Of a DNA stretch of 33,984 nt, positions 1-10,806 are shown piece after piece. Position 1 is the first letter of the stretch, and each line of letters begins with the position of its first letter. The position numbers and the translations under genes are program-made. Source of the stretch: Haplosporangium gracile. Taxonomy: Eukaryota; Mortierellomycota; Mortierellomycetes; Mortierellales; Mortierellaceae. The DNA lies in contig JAAAUF010000046.1 in the NCBI GenBank assembly GCA_015499985.1, forward strand, positions 51,417 to 85,400, written 5' to 3'. The notes beneath the pieces are model-generated. The model made no database searches and was not told the origin of the DNA. It saw only the letters and a program-made list of their open reading frames with translations.

Positions 1-835
1 TTTTTTACGGTTCACGCACACATGTCCTATCCCTCTGCTTCTTCACGGAGCTGGCATCAATCATCTATATCCAGCTCCGGGAATCCGCACCATGGAAAGA
101 CTTCTCTATCGCTCGCGTCGCGTCTTCCGCCGTACTACTATCCTCGTCTTGTCAGCTGTCTCAGTCACTCGACAGGTTCTTCCGCCTTCTTTGATCCCTT
201 CGCACCTCACACCCGACCCTCCAAGATTCTCGGCTTACCGCGCATCCTCGGTCGTCCGTGGTTCTCACGATGCCAATCTCATTTTATCCAACCAGAGTCC
301 AACTTTTAATCATCTACTGCAGGACTGGTCAAACCGCCTACAGCGAAAAGCTTCTTTTGATCCTCGCCTTGCCTTCCTGCGAGCCGTCGATCTACTCGTC
401 GCTGGTGAACCCGGATTTTGGTCTACTCCCCCCTTTCTGTCGGTCGTGCGCTTGGATCCGTTTCCTCATGCGACGAAGCTGATGCTGTCATGTCACTATA
501 GCCATTACGCAAGAATCCAAGTAGACCGCATTCCCCAAAGATGTCCCATAATGGAGCAGCTTGTCGTCCTCAAGCATCGAGGACGACTCAGAACCTTCAG
601 CTCTTCAATATTATTCACGCTCTTTGCCCGAACATTCGCCACTGGTCAAGCCCCTCGAGCGATAGGGGATGTGGCACTTAATCTCCTCCTCCGCCGACTC
701 CTCCCCTTCACCTCCGCGCCAACACTCCACTTGATACCGAGCTACGCGCCGACTGGCTCTCCTCGACTCTTGAATGCAGAAAACATCGCAAAAAATACCA
801 TAATGCTGCTCGCAACATTCCTATCTGCCTCCTAA
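1..835 (+). pseudogene. degenerate ORF region, possibly an LRR/F-box-like relic
   Basis: No single frame gives a convincing protein. The longest open stretch (92-835, 247 codons) has protein-like segments only in patches. Around 490-575, frame 2 reads SHYARIQVDRIPQRCP. Immediately downstream, from about 571, frame 1 reads LQLFNIIHALCPNIRHWS before a stop near 670. Both patches resemble the leucine-rich repeats of fungal F-box/LRR proteins, with a Cys-Pro turn after a helix. The switch of frame between adjacent patches suggests a frameshifted relic rather than a live gene. The 5' part may lie outside the window. The family assignment is tentative, and a chance open frame remains possible. Confidence 0.22.
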
Positions 836-1270
836 TGTGTCGGTCTCCCTTTGTCTCCTTCTTTTTCGGTTGCTCCTGTTCGCGTCCGAGGTTTTCGCAG
901 CTCTCACCATCGCCGAGCAAGGTGACAGTCTTCAGATGCCTACTTGGCGGAGGAGAAGTTTTTATCTCATTTTGTTCTTTTTTGCTCGCCAGTATTGGGG
1001 AGCGGAAGGGTGATTCCTTTCTTTTTGGTTCTCCTACTCTGTTCCTTCTCAAACGGACACATGTATTGCATTCTCTCTTTTTACGTTTTCCTTCCGCAAT
1101 GGTGAAGAGACTTACATGAAGATTGTATCCCCGTTCACCTTGATAATTATGATCAAGCAGGGGCACGGGTGCACACCGCTATCACTTCTCAGTCATCCTT
1201 CCTCTTCCTCGATGTGCTTTCGCTCGTCTTTCTCTCCAGTTCACGCGTCTCCTCTCTTGTCGATCCTCTT

Positions 1271-1308
1271 TCCTTCCTTCCTTCCTTCCTTCCTTCCTTC
1301 CTTCCTTC
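1271..1308. repeat. (CCTT)n microsatellite
   Basis: About nine to ten uninterrupted tetranucleotide units, then degenerate TTTC units. It is a simple repeat in intergenic DNA. Confidence 0.9.
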
Positions 1309-1468
1309 TTTCTTTCTATACGAGGAACAAATTTTGAAATCCGTCGGTCAAAGAGGAGCGAGCCTATTACCTTTGAAATCCCTCTTCTCCTTCTGTTCTA
1401 CCTTCTGAACGCGCATCAAGTTATTCAAGAATATCTAATGGACGAACGCATCGATCTTATCAAGCCCG

Positions 1469-1489
1469 TTTTTTTTTTTTTTTTTTTTT
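1469..1489. repeat. poly-T tract, 21 nt
   Basis: An uninterrupted run of 21 T in intergenic DNA. Length calls in such tracts are error-prone. On the minus strand it would be a poly-A run. Confidence 0.85.
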
Positions 1490-2491
1490 GTTCTTTGTTA
1501 AAGAGCCCCGCCAATTCACACAGAAGGTGATAAAAAGCTAACACCCCTCTTATCGAATACTTGCGTGCGGATCTCACTGCTCACTGTTGCAATTGTTCGA
1601 GAAATAAACCGGTCACAGTGTATCTATGAGAATGTCACATTCGTTTGAATTGTAATCAAAACTGTTATTTGTTTGCTTCTCCGCTTGCTTTTCTATCATC
1701 CCATAAGTAAAAAGCGCTGTAAATGCTCTCGTTTTCTTACTTGACCTTAACTAATTCCAAGCTCCTCTATCCTCCCGGTTATGCATCAGGTACACACCCT
1801 ATACCTGGTCCACTTTAACAGTCCCTTTCTCCTTCTCTCTTGCAATAAATACTCGCACGGTCTTGCAGCCATTTGGGTTTCTTCAAGTTAGTCGGCAGTG
1901 AATCATATATTAAATATGTATAATTCACCCGAATTATCCTCAGCTGCAAATCATCCGTTGTTTGATCATGCCGAAATGATTCCATCGGTTCAAGTTAGCG
2001 AGAATGAACCAACCCTGAAGGCTCTCTGAGCAGTCCCTAGGAAGTCCATCCAGGGTGCTGCATTAGATGCGTCAACATCTCTTACTCTTAATTTCCAAAC
2101 AAAAAAAAAAAAAAAGGAAAAGCGGAACAAAAAAAAGTGCACAGAAAAAGGTATGATGTCGGTCGACCATTCCCGTGAAAACTCATAGACACTGAGGTCA
2201 TCATCGGTCAACTGTTATTTTGCAAATTGCGCATTGTTCCGATGTTGTTGATAAGTGATCGCTTGAAAAAAAAGACGAAAATACCGTTCAAGTAGCTCAA
2301 TGAAAGGAGGAAAAGAATGAATCTCACTTTGCATCAGAAGTGCGAATAAAACTTTTTTTTTTTTGATCTGAACAACATCATTGGACTTCGAAAAAAAAAG
2401 GGCAACGTCTACTTGTTATGTTGTGGTGGTGTATTCAAACGTCGTTTGTCTCTTGTCTATTTCATGCATGTATTCATTCCTGACTACGACT

Positions 2492-5400
2492 TTACGGATC
2501 CTTCTCTGCCAAGATCATCGCAAATGAGAACGGCTCAAACGCATATCCAGTTCCCTACACACAGCAAAGCGGACAAACACAAAACTTTTGTTGGTACTCA
2601 TCACAACAACACACAACTGTAGCAACTAAAAAGCAATCGCAAATGAAAATCAAGGGCAGACTTACGATGTAGAATTTGTTGTTGAACTCGACCCAGTGGA
2701 GACGGAGAGCGTGCAGGAAGGCAGAAAGTCCCTCCATACCGACAAGAATAAAGATCGTTAACGAGAACCACATGGTAAACATCACAATCGTCATGAACGC
2801 TCCCACCGCGCCCGTAAAACCCCACGCCATCCCCAGCGTCATGCTCCACAACACTTCCGACAGCTGAGCATGGGCCAAAGACAGCGCCCACAAACGCAGG
2901 TATGACGCCGTGTTGGAGATACAACCCAGACAGAAGTCAATCGTATGAATGACCTGGTGGATCAGTTCCTCCGAGAACTCAAACTCGTGCTCCGAGGACT
3001 CTCCACGGTCTTCCGCCACAACAGCTCCTCCGGCCTCATCAGTGTGGTCACTGTCGGTACTGACACGGACATTGTGTTCTGAGGGTTGGTGGTATCCCAT
3101 TGCACGAGCCTTTCCGTGCTCATATTTGAGGTAGTAGGGTTTGAGGAACAGCATCCATGGGATGCAAATGAAAGCGACCAACACCAAAAAACCTTGTATG
3201 AAGCCCTATTAGCACATTTGCAGAAAAGAATTTGTTGTTAGACATTGGGGTTACACATCTGCGAACGCTAACGTTCTCCCCTAAAAACAAGGAGACGTAC
3301 CTGTCCATGATACAGTTTGTCGGCCTCGTTGACAGATCCGGGGCTCAAGAACATGTAGATCATGGTGTTGAGCAAACTGGGAGGCGAGTTACGGATGGCG
3401 TGACCAGCAGTATCGGTCTCGGACCAGTTGACCGTCCACTTGTAGATGATCATTATGACCAAGTATCCAAACAGAGACTGCATAAACAACATCTGAGGGA
3501 TGAATCCTCCGATCACGTCAATGGGCTTGCGGTAGAACTTGGCGTTAAAAAATACCATGCAGATACCGAACGACATGTGGATGACTCCAAGAATGACAGA
3601 CATCTTCATCTTGTACGAATTGGTGAACAGCAAATAGTTCTCTGTTCCATGCCACGCGTAGTCGATTCCAAAGGGGTAGATGTGTCCAGTAGGTTCGGCA
3701 ACCAAGGTCGTCTTACCGTCATAGTCCTCGGGAACGTTAAAGTGCCAACCAGACGTGAACCAGGGTAGTGCGCGCGAAAAGATATCGTTGTACATCATTC
3801 CCGTAAAGATCGAGAATGCTCCCATCAGCAACACAATGTATCGACCGGCAAACACCATTTGGAACATCTACCATTGCAAGCAAGAGATGTGAGTATTAAG
3901 AGTCAAATCATTATTTTTGACTTTTACAGTTCGGTACATGTAATTGTTAGTGCTTACCTCTCCATCAACGCTGGCGAGCTTGCGCTCGTTGAGACAAAGA
4001 TACAATGCGGCGAGGAGGACCAAGATTCCGTGACCGACATCACCAAACATGACAGCGAATAAAAAAGGGAAAGAGATAATGGTAAAGAGACCAGGGTTGA
4101 CTTCACGGTACTTGGCCATGCCATAAGCATCGACAATGCCCTGGAAACCAGATGTAAACTTGTTGGTCTTGTGATAGGTTGGTGGCTCCTTATGTGTCTT
4201 CAACTCGTTCAAGATCGAAGAAACCATTGATCCAGACCGTTGGGTGACTTCCCGAAGAGCTGCTTGGATTGTGTTGATCTCGTTGGTCGGGCACCATCCC
4301 TCGGCAATCAGACACTTGCGGTTGATGTCATAGTTGAAGTGGTTCATGGTATGGTAGGTCGCCTTTTCCTTCTTGACAATAGTCATCCACGATGCCAAGT
4401 TCACCGAGATCCTGGTCAGTTCCAGGCGACACGTTTGTGTTGTGTTGACAAGGACAGAGTTGAACTCGTCAATGTGACGTTCCACCTCTTGCAGAGCATC
4501 CCTCCGGCGCTCCGCATTGGAATCGATTGGGTAGAGAGTCGCGCCAAGGGACTCTGCAATCTTTTTGATCTTGGCAATGATCTCGCGTCCATGGGCAAAG
4601 ATAATGAAGACGTCCTTCTCGACGACGGTGTCTGTCGAGGGATCAATCACGGGCTCGTCAATCACTGCGGTATTCATGTACAAGTTTCCGCGGAGTGATC
4701 TCCAGAGGATGCGTTCAAAGGTCTGCATCTTGCTGCGAGGGATCACACCAGTGACATTACCCAGATTCAATCCGACGTTCTGATTTCCTGTGCCTCCAGC
4801 TTCCAGATCGCGATCCAACAGGGGTGCCTCTGGTTCGTCAAATGAGTTGCGGATGTCCTCTTGGTGAGAAGCAGCCTAAGGTTTATTAGCAAGGAAGAGT
4901 GATCAGTAAAAGTTGAGGAAAGTATCCGATCGGAGTAATGCAAATACTAATTTTGTCATGGTCCAAACTTAAGAGGAAAAGGGATCTTGGTGATATTACC
5001 TCTTGGAAAAAATCGGACGTCTCACGGAGGACGTGCTTGAGCTCTGTCAGCTCAAGGTAGCGACGCTGCATGGTCTCGTGTGAGTTGTTCATCTGAAGCA
5101 AGCGGTTCTCATGCTCAGAGATACGTTCCTCCAGATCGTCCAATTCCTGGCGCGAGCGAGCGCGAGACAAGTGTGAAGAGGGCATCGATGGGCGGACATA
5201 AATGCCAACCTTTTCAATTTGCATTGTAAAGAAACCTAAATACAAGAGAACGGTAGAATTGGTGGGTCAGTGCTAAAAGAACACGGTTAACCCCACTCTG
5301 GGATCCGGTCCGATCGCTAGATACCCAGTTGACCTCCTTCTGATAAACACCACTAGAAGTAGAGGCAACTTACGAAGTTGACGCTCCATCTCGTCGAACC

Positions 5401-5671
5401 GTCGAATCTCACTCACGAAAGCACGCTGGAAGGCGTTCACATCAGGGTTAAGCTATAGTATCCACCATTCAAAAGAGAAAAACAGGTTTAGCCAGTGAAA
5501 CGAGGCCAAAGCGACAAGCGCTCCGTGTGACAGAAAATGATAACATACGTCGCGAAACTGAACAAGACCAAGCTCACCCAGCTCAGCAACGGTGGGCTGG
5601 GCGACTTCGGCAGGGATGTACAGCTGAATGAGCGACATTTCTTCCGAGCGGAAGAGGGTAGATTCGGTCAT
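2492..5671 (-). CDS. VPH1: V-type proton ATPase V0 subunit a (Vph1/Stv1 family)
   Basis: Large membrane subunit of the vacuolar H+-ATPase. It carries protons past the c-ring and anchors the stator. Seven exons join without a frame break: 5671-5549, 5452-5374, 5235-5000, 4875-3958, 3867-3301, 3205-2666, 2554-2492. All introns are GT-AG, and the product of 841 aa matches the usual ~840. The N-terminus MTESTLFRSEEMSLIQLYIP and the LGELGLVQFRDLNPDVNAFQ block are family hallmarks, followed by a cytosolic coiled-coil region. The C-terminal half is membranous, with YNDIFS, IPWMLFLKPYYLK and ASYLRLWALSLAHAQLSEVL. The Arg there (about residue 745) matches the proton-path Arg735 of yeast Vph1. MEGLSAFLHALRLHW keeps the Glu and Arg equivalent to yeast E789 and R799. 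Vacuolar versus Golgi isoform cannot be told. A longer N-terminus is possible (see 5672-6061). Confidence 0.95.
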
Positions 5672-6061
5672 GTTGCGGGGTTGGTTGATGGTGGTGTTGC
5701 GGTAAAGTTGCCGGATGTCTTCCTGATGCTGAAAGGGATCGAATCGTCCTTGACGATTGTCTGAGGAAGATGTGGATAAGGATGGATAGTCAGGGGCAGA
5801 ATAGGCAGAAGGATGGTCGACAAGGACGAATGGGTTAGGATCGGAATCGTCGGTATGGCTGTTGTTGTTGGAATAGTTGTTGTTGCTTTGATTGCGAGAG
5901 GGGCTCCTCATACGGCTTGTAAGTATCCCAGGGGTGAGAGCGCCGGAGCCAGCAGAAGCAGAAGCCGAGGTAGAGGAGGCAAGTACGTCTACCGGCGATT
6001 GGCTGGAGGTGCTTTGCTTGCGCTGGAGCGAGTCAAGGGGAACGTATTCACCGCCTGAGGG
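5672..6061 (-). other. in-frame upstream exon candidate of the V-ATPase subunit a gene
   Basis: Directly upstream of the conserved V-ATPase start the same frame stays open for about 130 codons, with ordinary coding codon use and Ser/Asn/Pro-rich content (for example NPFVLVDHPSAYSAP). It contains one in-frame ATG at 5911, which would add 80 residues. At its far end is a textbook 3' splice signal: on the minus strand TTACTAAC (6078-6071), then CTCTTCCAG ending at 6062. This points to an upstream intron, either inside the 5' leader or after an unidentified first coding exon. So the protein may carry a disordered N-terminal extension of 80-130 residues absent from yeast Vph1, or this may be a long leader. 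I could not identify the first exon. Confidence 0.5.
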
Positions 6062-6771
6062 CTGGAAGAGGTTAGTAATGCGTTGAATGGTGGAAAAGTG
6101 TTGTGTGTATTAAAGAAGGAAAGGGGACGTGAAGTTCGACTCTTTCTTGTGAAGAAGAAGTAGAAGGGAAGGAAAAGGAAGGAAAGGGAAGGAAAGGGAT
6201 GTAAAGTACAGTAAGGGAGGAAAGGAAGGGAGAAGGGCGATGATGATGAAGAAGAAGGAACAATGCCAAGAGGAGTTCATAACCGGTAGAACGAGGCTAT
6301 CTTTGGCACGGTCGACTTTTTTCTCTCAGCCCAAAACTGATCGCATTTGCATGCTGAAGTGCAGTGGAAATCGAATCGACACGCTCCACAAGTAGGAAAG
6401 AAGCGGCCGATCCAAAGTAAATTAGCACATGCGATGATTCTATCTACCTGAATGTCATTTTGGTTCTTGGCCAGTGGAACAAGACATTCAACGAACAACG
6501 AATAGCGACAGACATAACACAGAAAAAAGGAGAGCTTTCATCATCCACACCCACTCGCGTTCTTCTCTATTCTTACCCACCGACATTCACCCAAAGGTAC
6601 TTACAGGAACAACCAGCCAAAGGATACAACCAGCCAAAGGATACAGCCAGGGAGCAAACAAGTCAACAAAAAAGCACACCTTCTGCAGAACAAAGAGACT
6701 GACCTGGAGGTTTATCCCTGCATCATCGACCCTGTTCGCAACATTGCTTTTAGGTCACGTCGAACAACATA
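6062..6771. promoter_or_regulatory. divergent promoter region between V-ATPase subunit a and SRP68
   Basis: This region of roughly 0.7-1.1 kb separates two head-to-head housekeeping genes. The V-ATPase side is strongly purine-rich on the plus strand (6110-6260), so CT-rich in the sense of that gene, and probably includes a leader intron. The SRP68 side holds a perfect 17-bp tandem duplication (6611-6644). No TATA box is convincing. No coding sequence was recognised here. Confidence 0.5.
6611..6644. repeat. 17-bp perfect tandem duplication upstream of SRP68
   Basis: AACCAGCCAAAGGATAC occurs twice back to back (6611-6627 and 6628-6644), with a partial third start after it. It lies about 130 bp before the SRP68 start codon, in the leader or core promoter. 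Confidence 0.85.
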
Positions 6772-9537
6772 ATGCAAGTGGATCAGTCAAGCGCCACCAA
6801 GGGTGCCCCCTACACTCTCGACAGTACGTACACTCACTTACTTCGAGGAGGCTTCGAAACTTTGTATTCTCAGTTCAACTCGACCTGCCAACTATAAGTT
6901 ACTCATCATTGTCGCTGCTTCACATTCCTATTCTTCATCTAGTTTTGTCGTTGACAAACGAGGCTAGAAACTCATACGGACTGCGTCGTCAGGAATACGG
7001 ACGTTACAGACACCACTGCACCCAAAGACTTCACAGGATCAGAAAGACTCTTGGATTCACTCATGGAAAGGACAAGTCCTTTGCTTCCCGTCCCATCACC
7101 GCTGAGACTGTCACCGATGAAAAGTATGGCCTTCCTCCCTTATCCACGTGCACACCAGGATCGATCGATCGCCTTCTAGTCACAAGACTACAAGGTACCA
7201 TTGCGATTGGAAAATTAACCGAAAACTTCTATCGTCGTTGACGCGATCTGTGGAGAATAGATATTTGCACTTGATGCTGTTCCAGGCTGAGCGCGCTTGG
7301 GGATACGCCATGGAGATCAAGGCATTGTCGGTTGCATTGGACGACACACGCAAACAGCAGCATTACATGAACCGATTGAAGAAGGCTGCCAAGATCGCTG
7401 GCGCACTAGAGGCTCTTTGCTCAACAAAGGCTGGCAAGGTCGATGTCCGATCTACTCTGGACGCTCAGGCCTACTCTGCATTGATGTCGGGATATGTCCT
7501 CTTTGAGGCTCAGCAATGGCAGGGTGCATTGGAGAAGTTTTCGGCTGCTCGGTAAGGAATCACTCGGAGGCATTATTGGAATGAGCTTTGTCGCTATTTG
7601 TGACAAAGGAAAAAAACTCTGTATAGAAACTTGCCGCTTTTGATGGGAAGCTATTCAGGGACATCCATGGAATAAGTATTGCGACGTTTGAGTTCAAAGA
7701 AAACTCTGAATTGAAAATTAATGCTTTTGATATGTTGTTCAACATCTATTAGCGCTATCTATGACAAACTCTCGTTGGCTGGAACTTCGCATCAGGAGGC
7801 ATTGTGCCACGCTGCCATGGATGAGATTGACCCCAACATTCGTTTCTGTGGATATCGCCTGCGTTTGGCCAGGGATGGTGTTGTCAATGTCGAGGAGCTC
7901 GTCAAGATGTCGGCTGCCAACAAAGCATCTGGATCGGATGTTCTGATGCGCGAGATTGAGCACTTGATCGCACAGACCCGCCAGGAAAAGGCACAGGATC
8001 TGGAATCAATTCAATGGAGATCCAAGGTCTTGCCCTTGAAGAACCCCAAGCTGGCTACCGCCATCCTGGCTGCTCAGGAGACTGCTGCCGAATTGAACAA
8101 CTTGCAGGGAGCCACCTCAGAGGCCAAGCTGGAACAGTTTGACAAGGTCTTGCAGGCCTATGCCGAGGCCGAGAAGCATGTCAAGAAGGCTCTCAAGGAG
8201 GATGCTGTACGTATCAGGATGTCGTTGCGTGCGGATCAAATCATTGCACTTTAGGCCCATTGCGATAATATGTTACATGAGATCTCACGCGCTTCATCTT
8301 TTTCCGTAAAATTGTAGATCGCGGCAGCAAAGGTCAAGTCGTCAAAGTCGGAGCAGAACACTGCCGATTTGAACATGATTGCGACGTATATCGGTTACTC
8401 CAGCCTCCTTACTGCCATCGACCGCAACTTGCTTCTCGCCAAGGACGTCTACAACAAGTTGGAGGGAGACGAAGCGACCACAGACAGGAACGAAGATGTG
8501 CATTACCAGAATCTCGTCAAGGCTTACGACAACGTTGTCCAGGTACTTTTATCGATAGAGTCAATATGTTAGCGTTTTCGCATTTCGTCCAATCATGTTT
8601 GATATTAACTGTTTCTATGACTATATATACAATGCCTGTGGTAGAACTTGACGGCGATTCAGGAGCTTCCTGGTGTTGCGGCAGACACGATTCTAGCTTC
8701 AGAGGTCGAGAACAAGTTGCTGTATTACAAAGCCTGGAGATGCTTCTTCACTGCAACAGCATACTCGAAATTGTCGCGACATGTAGAGGCCATTGCGCTG
8801 TTTGACCGTGCACAGTCGTATGCTACCCAGATCCGCGGCGGACTTGGACGGTCATCATCATTGTCGCACGGTGCAGGAAACAATGATGCTGACTCTTTCA
8901 ACGTGACCGAGAAAGAGCTGCTGGAGATTGAGAGTAAGATTCGTGGACGGAAATGTCAGGTGCATGCAGCCTGGTATCTTGAGAACGGACAGGAGAGCGG
9001 AGACGGTATTGAGGATAAGTTGTCGTCGATGAGTCTGGATGAGAAGTCATTGGACGAGGTAAGATCACACTTGGAGTGCTTTTTATGTTGGAGTGTATGG
9101 GTTAGAGGAAGTAAGGAGGGAGAGAGAGAGGCGGAGGGGAAAGTGGAGTGAAAGAGAGAAAGAGAGTGGAGTGAGCACATGTCGGAAAGAGAACTTTGAC
9201 CCAAATCTGTGTTTGAAAATGCGCCCTTCAGACTAACCCGACCTCTTTTGGCTTTTCTCTTTCCTCGTGAACAAAAAAAACAAAGCTTGCGTTGATCAAG
9301 CGGTTGGATTCTTACCCAACGTCGATTACATCGAAGGCCAACCCAACGGTGCCTCATCTGGTCGACTTCCCTCCAGCATTGCAGCCTATCCCCGCCAAGC
9401 CATTGTTCTTTGATATTGCGTTCAACCATATGGATTATAACCACGATGCATTGGCCGAGAGGGCTGGTCGTCCCAAGGCTGCCCAGAACGAGTCTTCGGG
9501 TGGTGGATGGTTTGGATCCATTTGGGGTCGTAAGTAG
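6772..9537 (+). CDS. SRP68: signal recognition particle subunit SRP68
   Basis: Large SRP protein that binds SRP RNA and pairs with SRP72 for co-translational targeting to the ER. Seven exons join in frame: 6772-6823, 6943-7123, 7261-7551, 7753-8206, 8318-8542, 8645-9058, 9286-9537. The product is 622 aa, close to the ~620 typical of the family. The N-terminal RNA-binding domain shows YGLRRQEYGRYRHHCTQRL with RIRKTLGF, then AERAWGYAMEIK and LEALC, the typical helical SRP68 signature. A helical, TPR-like middle follows. The C-terminus has LVDFPPALQPIPAKPLFFD, the conserved SRP72-contact end, and finishes with a Gly/Trp-rich tail. The start was chosen because MQVDQSSATKGAPYTLD joins through a phase-1 intron to ILSLTNEARNSYGLRR, giving the expected N-terminus. 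The last acceptor (CAAAG at 9285) follows a poly-A run and is the weakest junction. Confidence 0.94.
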
Positions 9538-10806
9538 ACTATTTAGGCAGCCATGGTCGGAGCGAATGTGAAAATGATGAAGGAGTCTAAGTGCTAAAGA
9601 TGAAGGAGTGCGGACTGTCTACGATCCAAAGGGAAGACCGCACTAAAGAAAAAGAGGAGATCGAATAGACAAACAAACAACAAACAAAACAAACAAAGCA
9701 AACAAATATTTTTTTCAACCGCCAAATGTCATTCATGGCTTCCTTTGTTTTGTTGCACGCGTCGTCTTGTTCTTGTGAAATGAAAAGGAAAGAAGGCAAA
9801 GAGCGAAAACCCTTTTCAATGTCCGAGAGGGAGTGCGTGTGTATGAGCAAAGGCAGGAGAAGGGGGAAAAGAGGGAGGGAGGGATGGATGGGAGAAGTAA
9901 GAGAAAAGGCTTTTATTCAAAAAAACAACGTGGCGTAAGCCCTTCGGCATCTGGGTCTGAATTTTCTCACTTTGAAATGTGAAAGCCCTTTTTTTCTTTA
10001 TCATGTTTGCTGGTTTGGTGTTCAAGCATTCACTGGCGACATTTTCGCGCGGTACGAGGGGTAACGCGACAGGGAGATTTTGTGAGCTTAGTTGATTGTG
10101 GTCATCGTAAGGGCACTTGAAGAAAAAATGCGGCAGATGGTGCTCGTTGAACAAGTGAAGAGAGCTTTTCTGAAGGTGTTCGGGGGAGGGAGATTTGAGT
10201 AAAGGGCAGGAAGGGAGGGAAGATGGGAAAGCAAGGTGCGAGGCGGAGATGCAACCTTGAAGTCACTGTGAGAAGAGGAAGTGAGATGTCAAGTAAGGAC
10301 GGATAACGAAAGGAGGCTGAGACAAGAAGCAGTTACTGTTGTGTCGCGTTTTAGTGTCTGAGGGTAAGGGTGATCCAGGGCGTCTACTGATTTTTGGTAT
10401 GAGGGTGTGCGTGCGCGCACATACATCGATAGGCGGGACACGGAATCCACATGGCAATAGAGGGAGAGGAGGTCCAGGTGGAGAAAAGGAGTTAACATAG
10501 CGGGATAAAAAAAAAAGGGTACGGGGGGAAGCCAAAAGCAAGGACAGTAAAGTCAGCAACAACAATAACAACAACAACAAAGAAAAAAAAAAGAGAGCCC
10601 TGGCTGCCTGGTCGACTGGTGTGAACAACAACAAAAACAACAAAGTCAAAAAGGGTTTCTTCTTTTCTCCTTTTATCGCCACCATCATACCCCACCCATA
10701 AAAAGGGCCGACTTCTCTTTTTCCTTTTTCTTTTCTTTCTCTTCTTTCTCCCTTTTCATCCCACACCTCCTTTCTCTCTTTCACCGACACACTTACATAC
10801 ATCACC
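9538..10806. other. intergenic: SRP68 3' region and SET-gene promoter
   Basis: No gene was recognised. Positions 9668-9705 are an imperfect CAAA-type repeat. Positions 9780-9900 and 10160-10250 are purine-rich. Positions 10500-10660 hold A-rich and (CAA)n tracts. From about 10705 to 10790 the plus strand becomes almost pure pyrimidine, immediately before the SET-domain gene start, as in the promoters and leaders of other genes here. A long minus-strand open frame (10263-10913) is low complexity and overlaps that promoter, so I do not call it. Confidence 0.55.

Larger units (their letters stand above)
836..2491. other. intergenic, no gene seen
   Basis: About 1.65 kb with no supported coding sequence. 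It is AT-rich and full of homopolymer and simple-repeat tracts: a CCTT microsatellite at 1271-1308, a 21-T run at 1469-1489, and poly-A/poly-T runs around 2101-2140, 2265-2280, 2350-2364 and 2390-2400. The part next to 2491 is presumably the 3' untranslated region and terminator of the V-ATPase gene, which is read from the other strand. Confidence 0.6.

Noticed and set aside
708..1166. Minus-strand open frame of 152 codons
   Set aside because: Lys/Glu/Arg-rich translation without any recognisable motif, in DNA with strand-biased composition.
10399..10425. Alternating GTGCG/CGCAC stretch that might form Z-DNA
   Set aside because: Too short, and with no feature nearby to which it could be linked.
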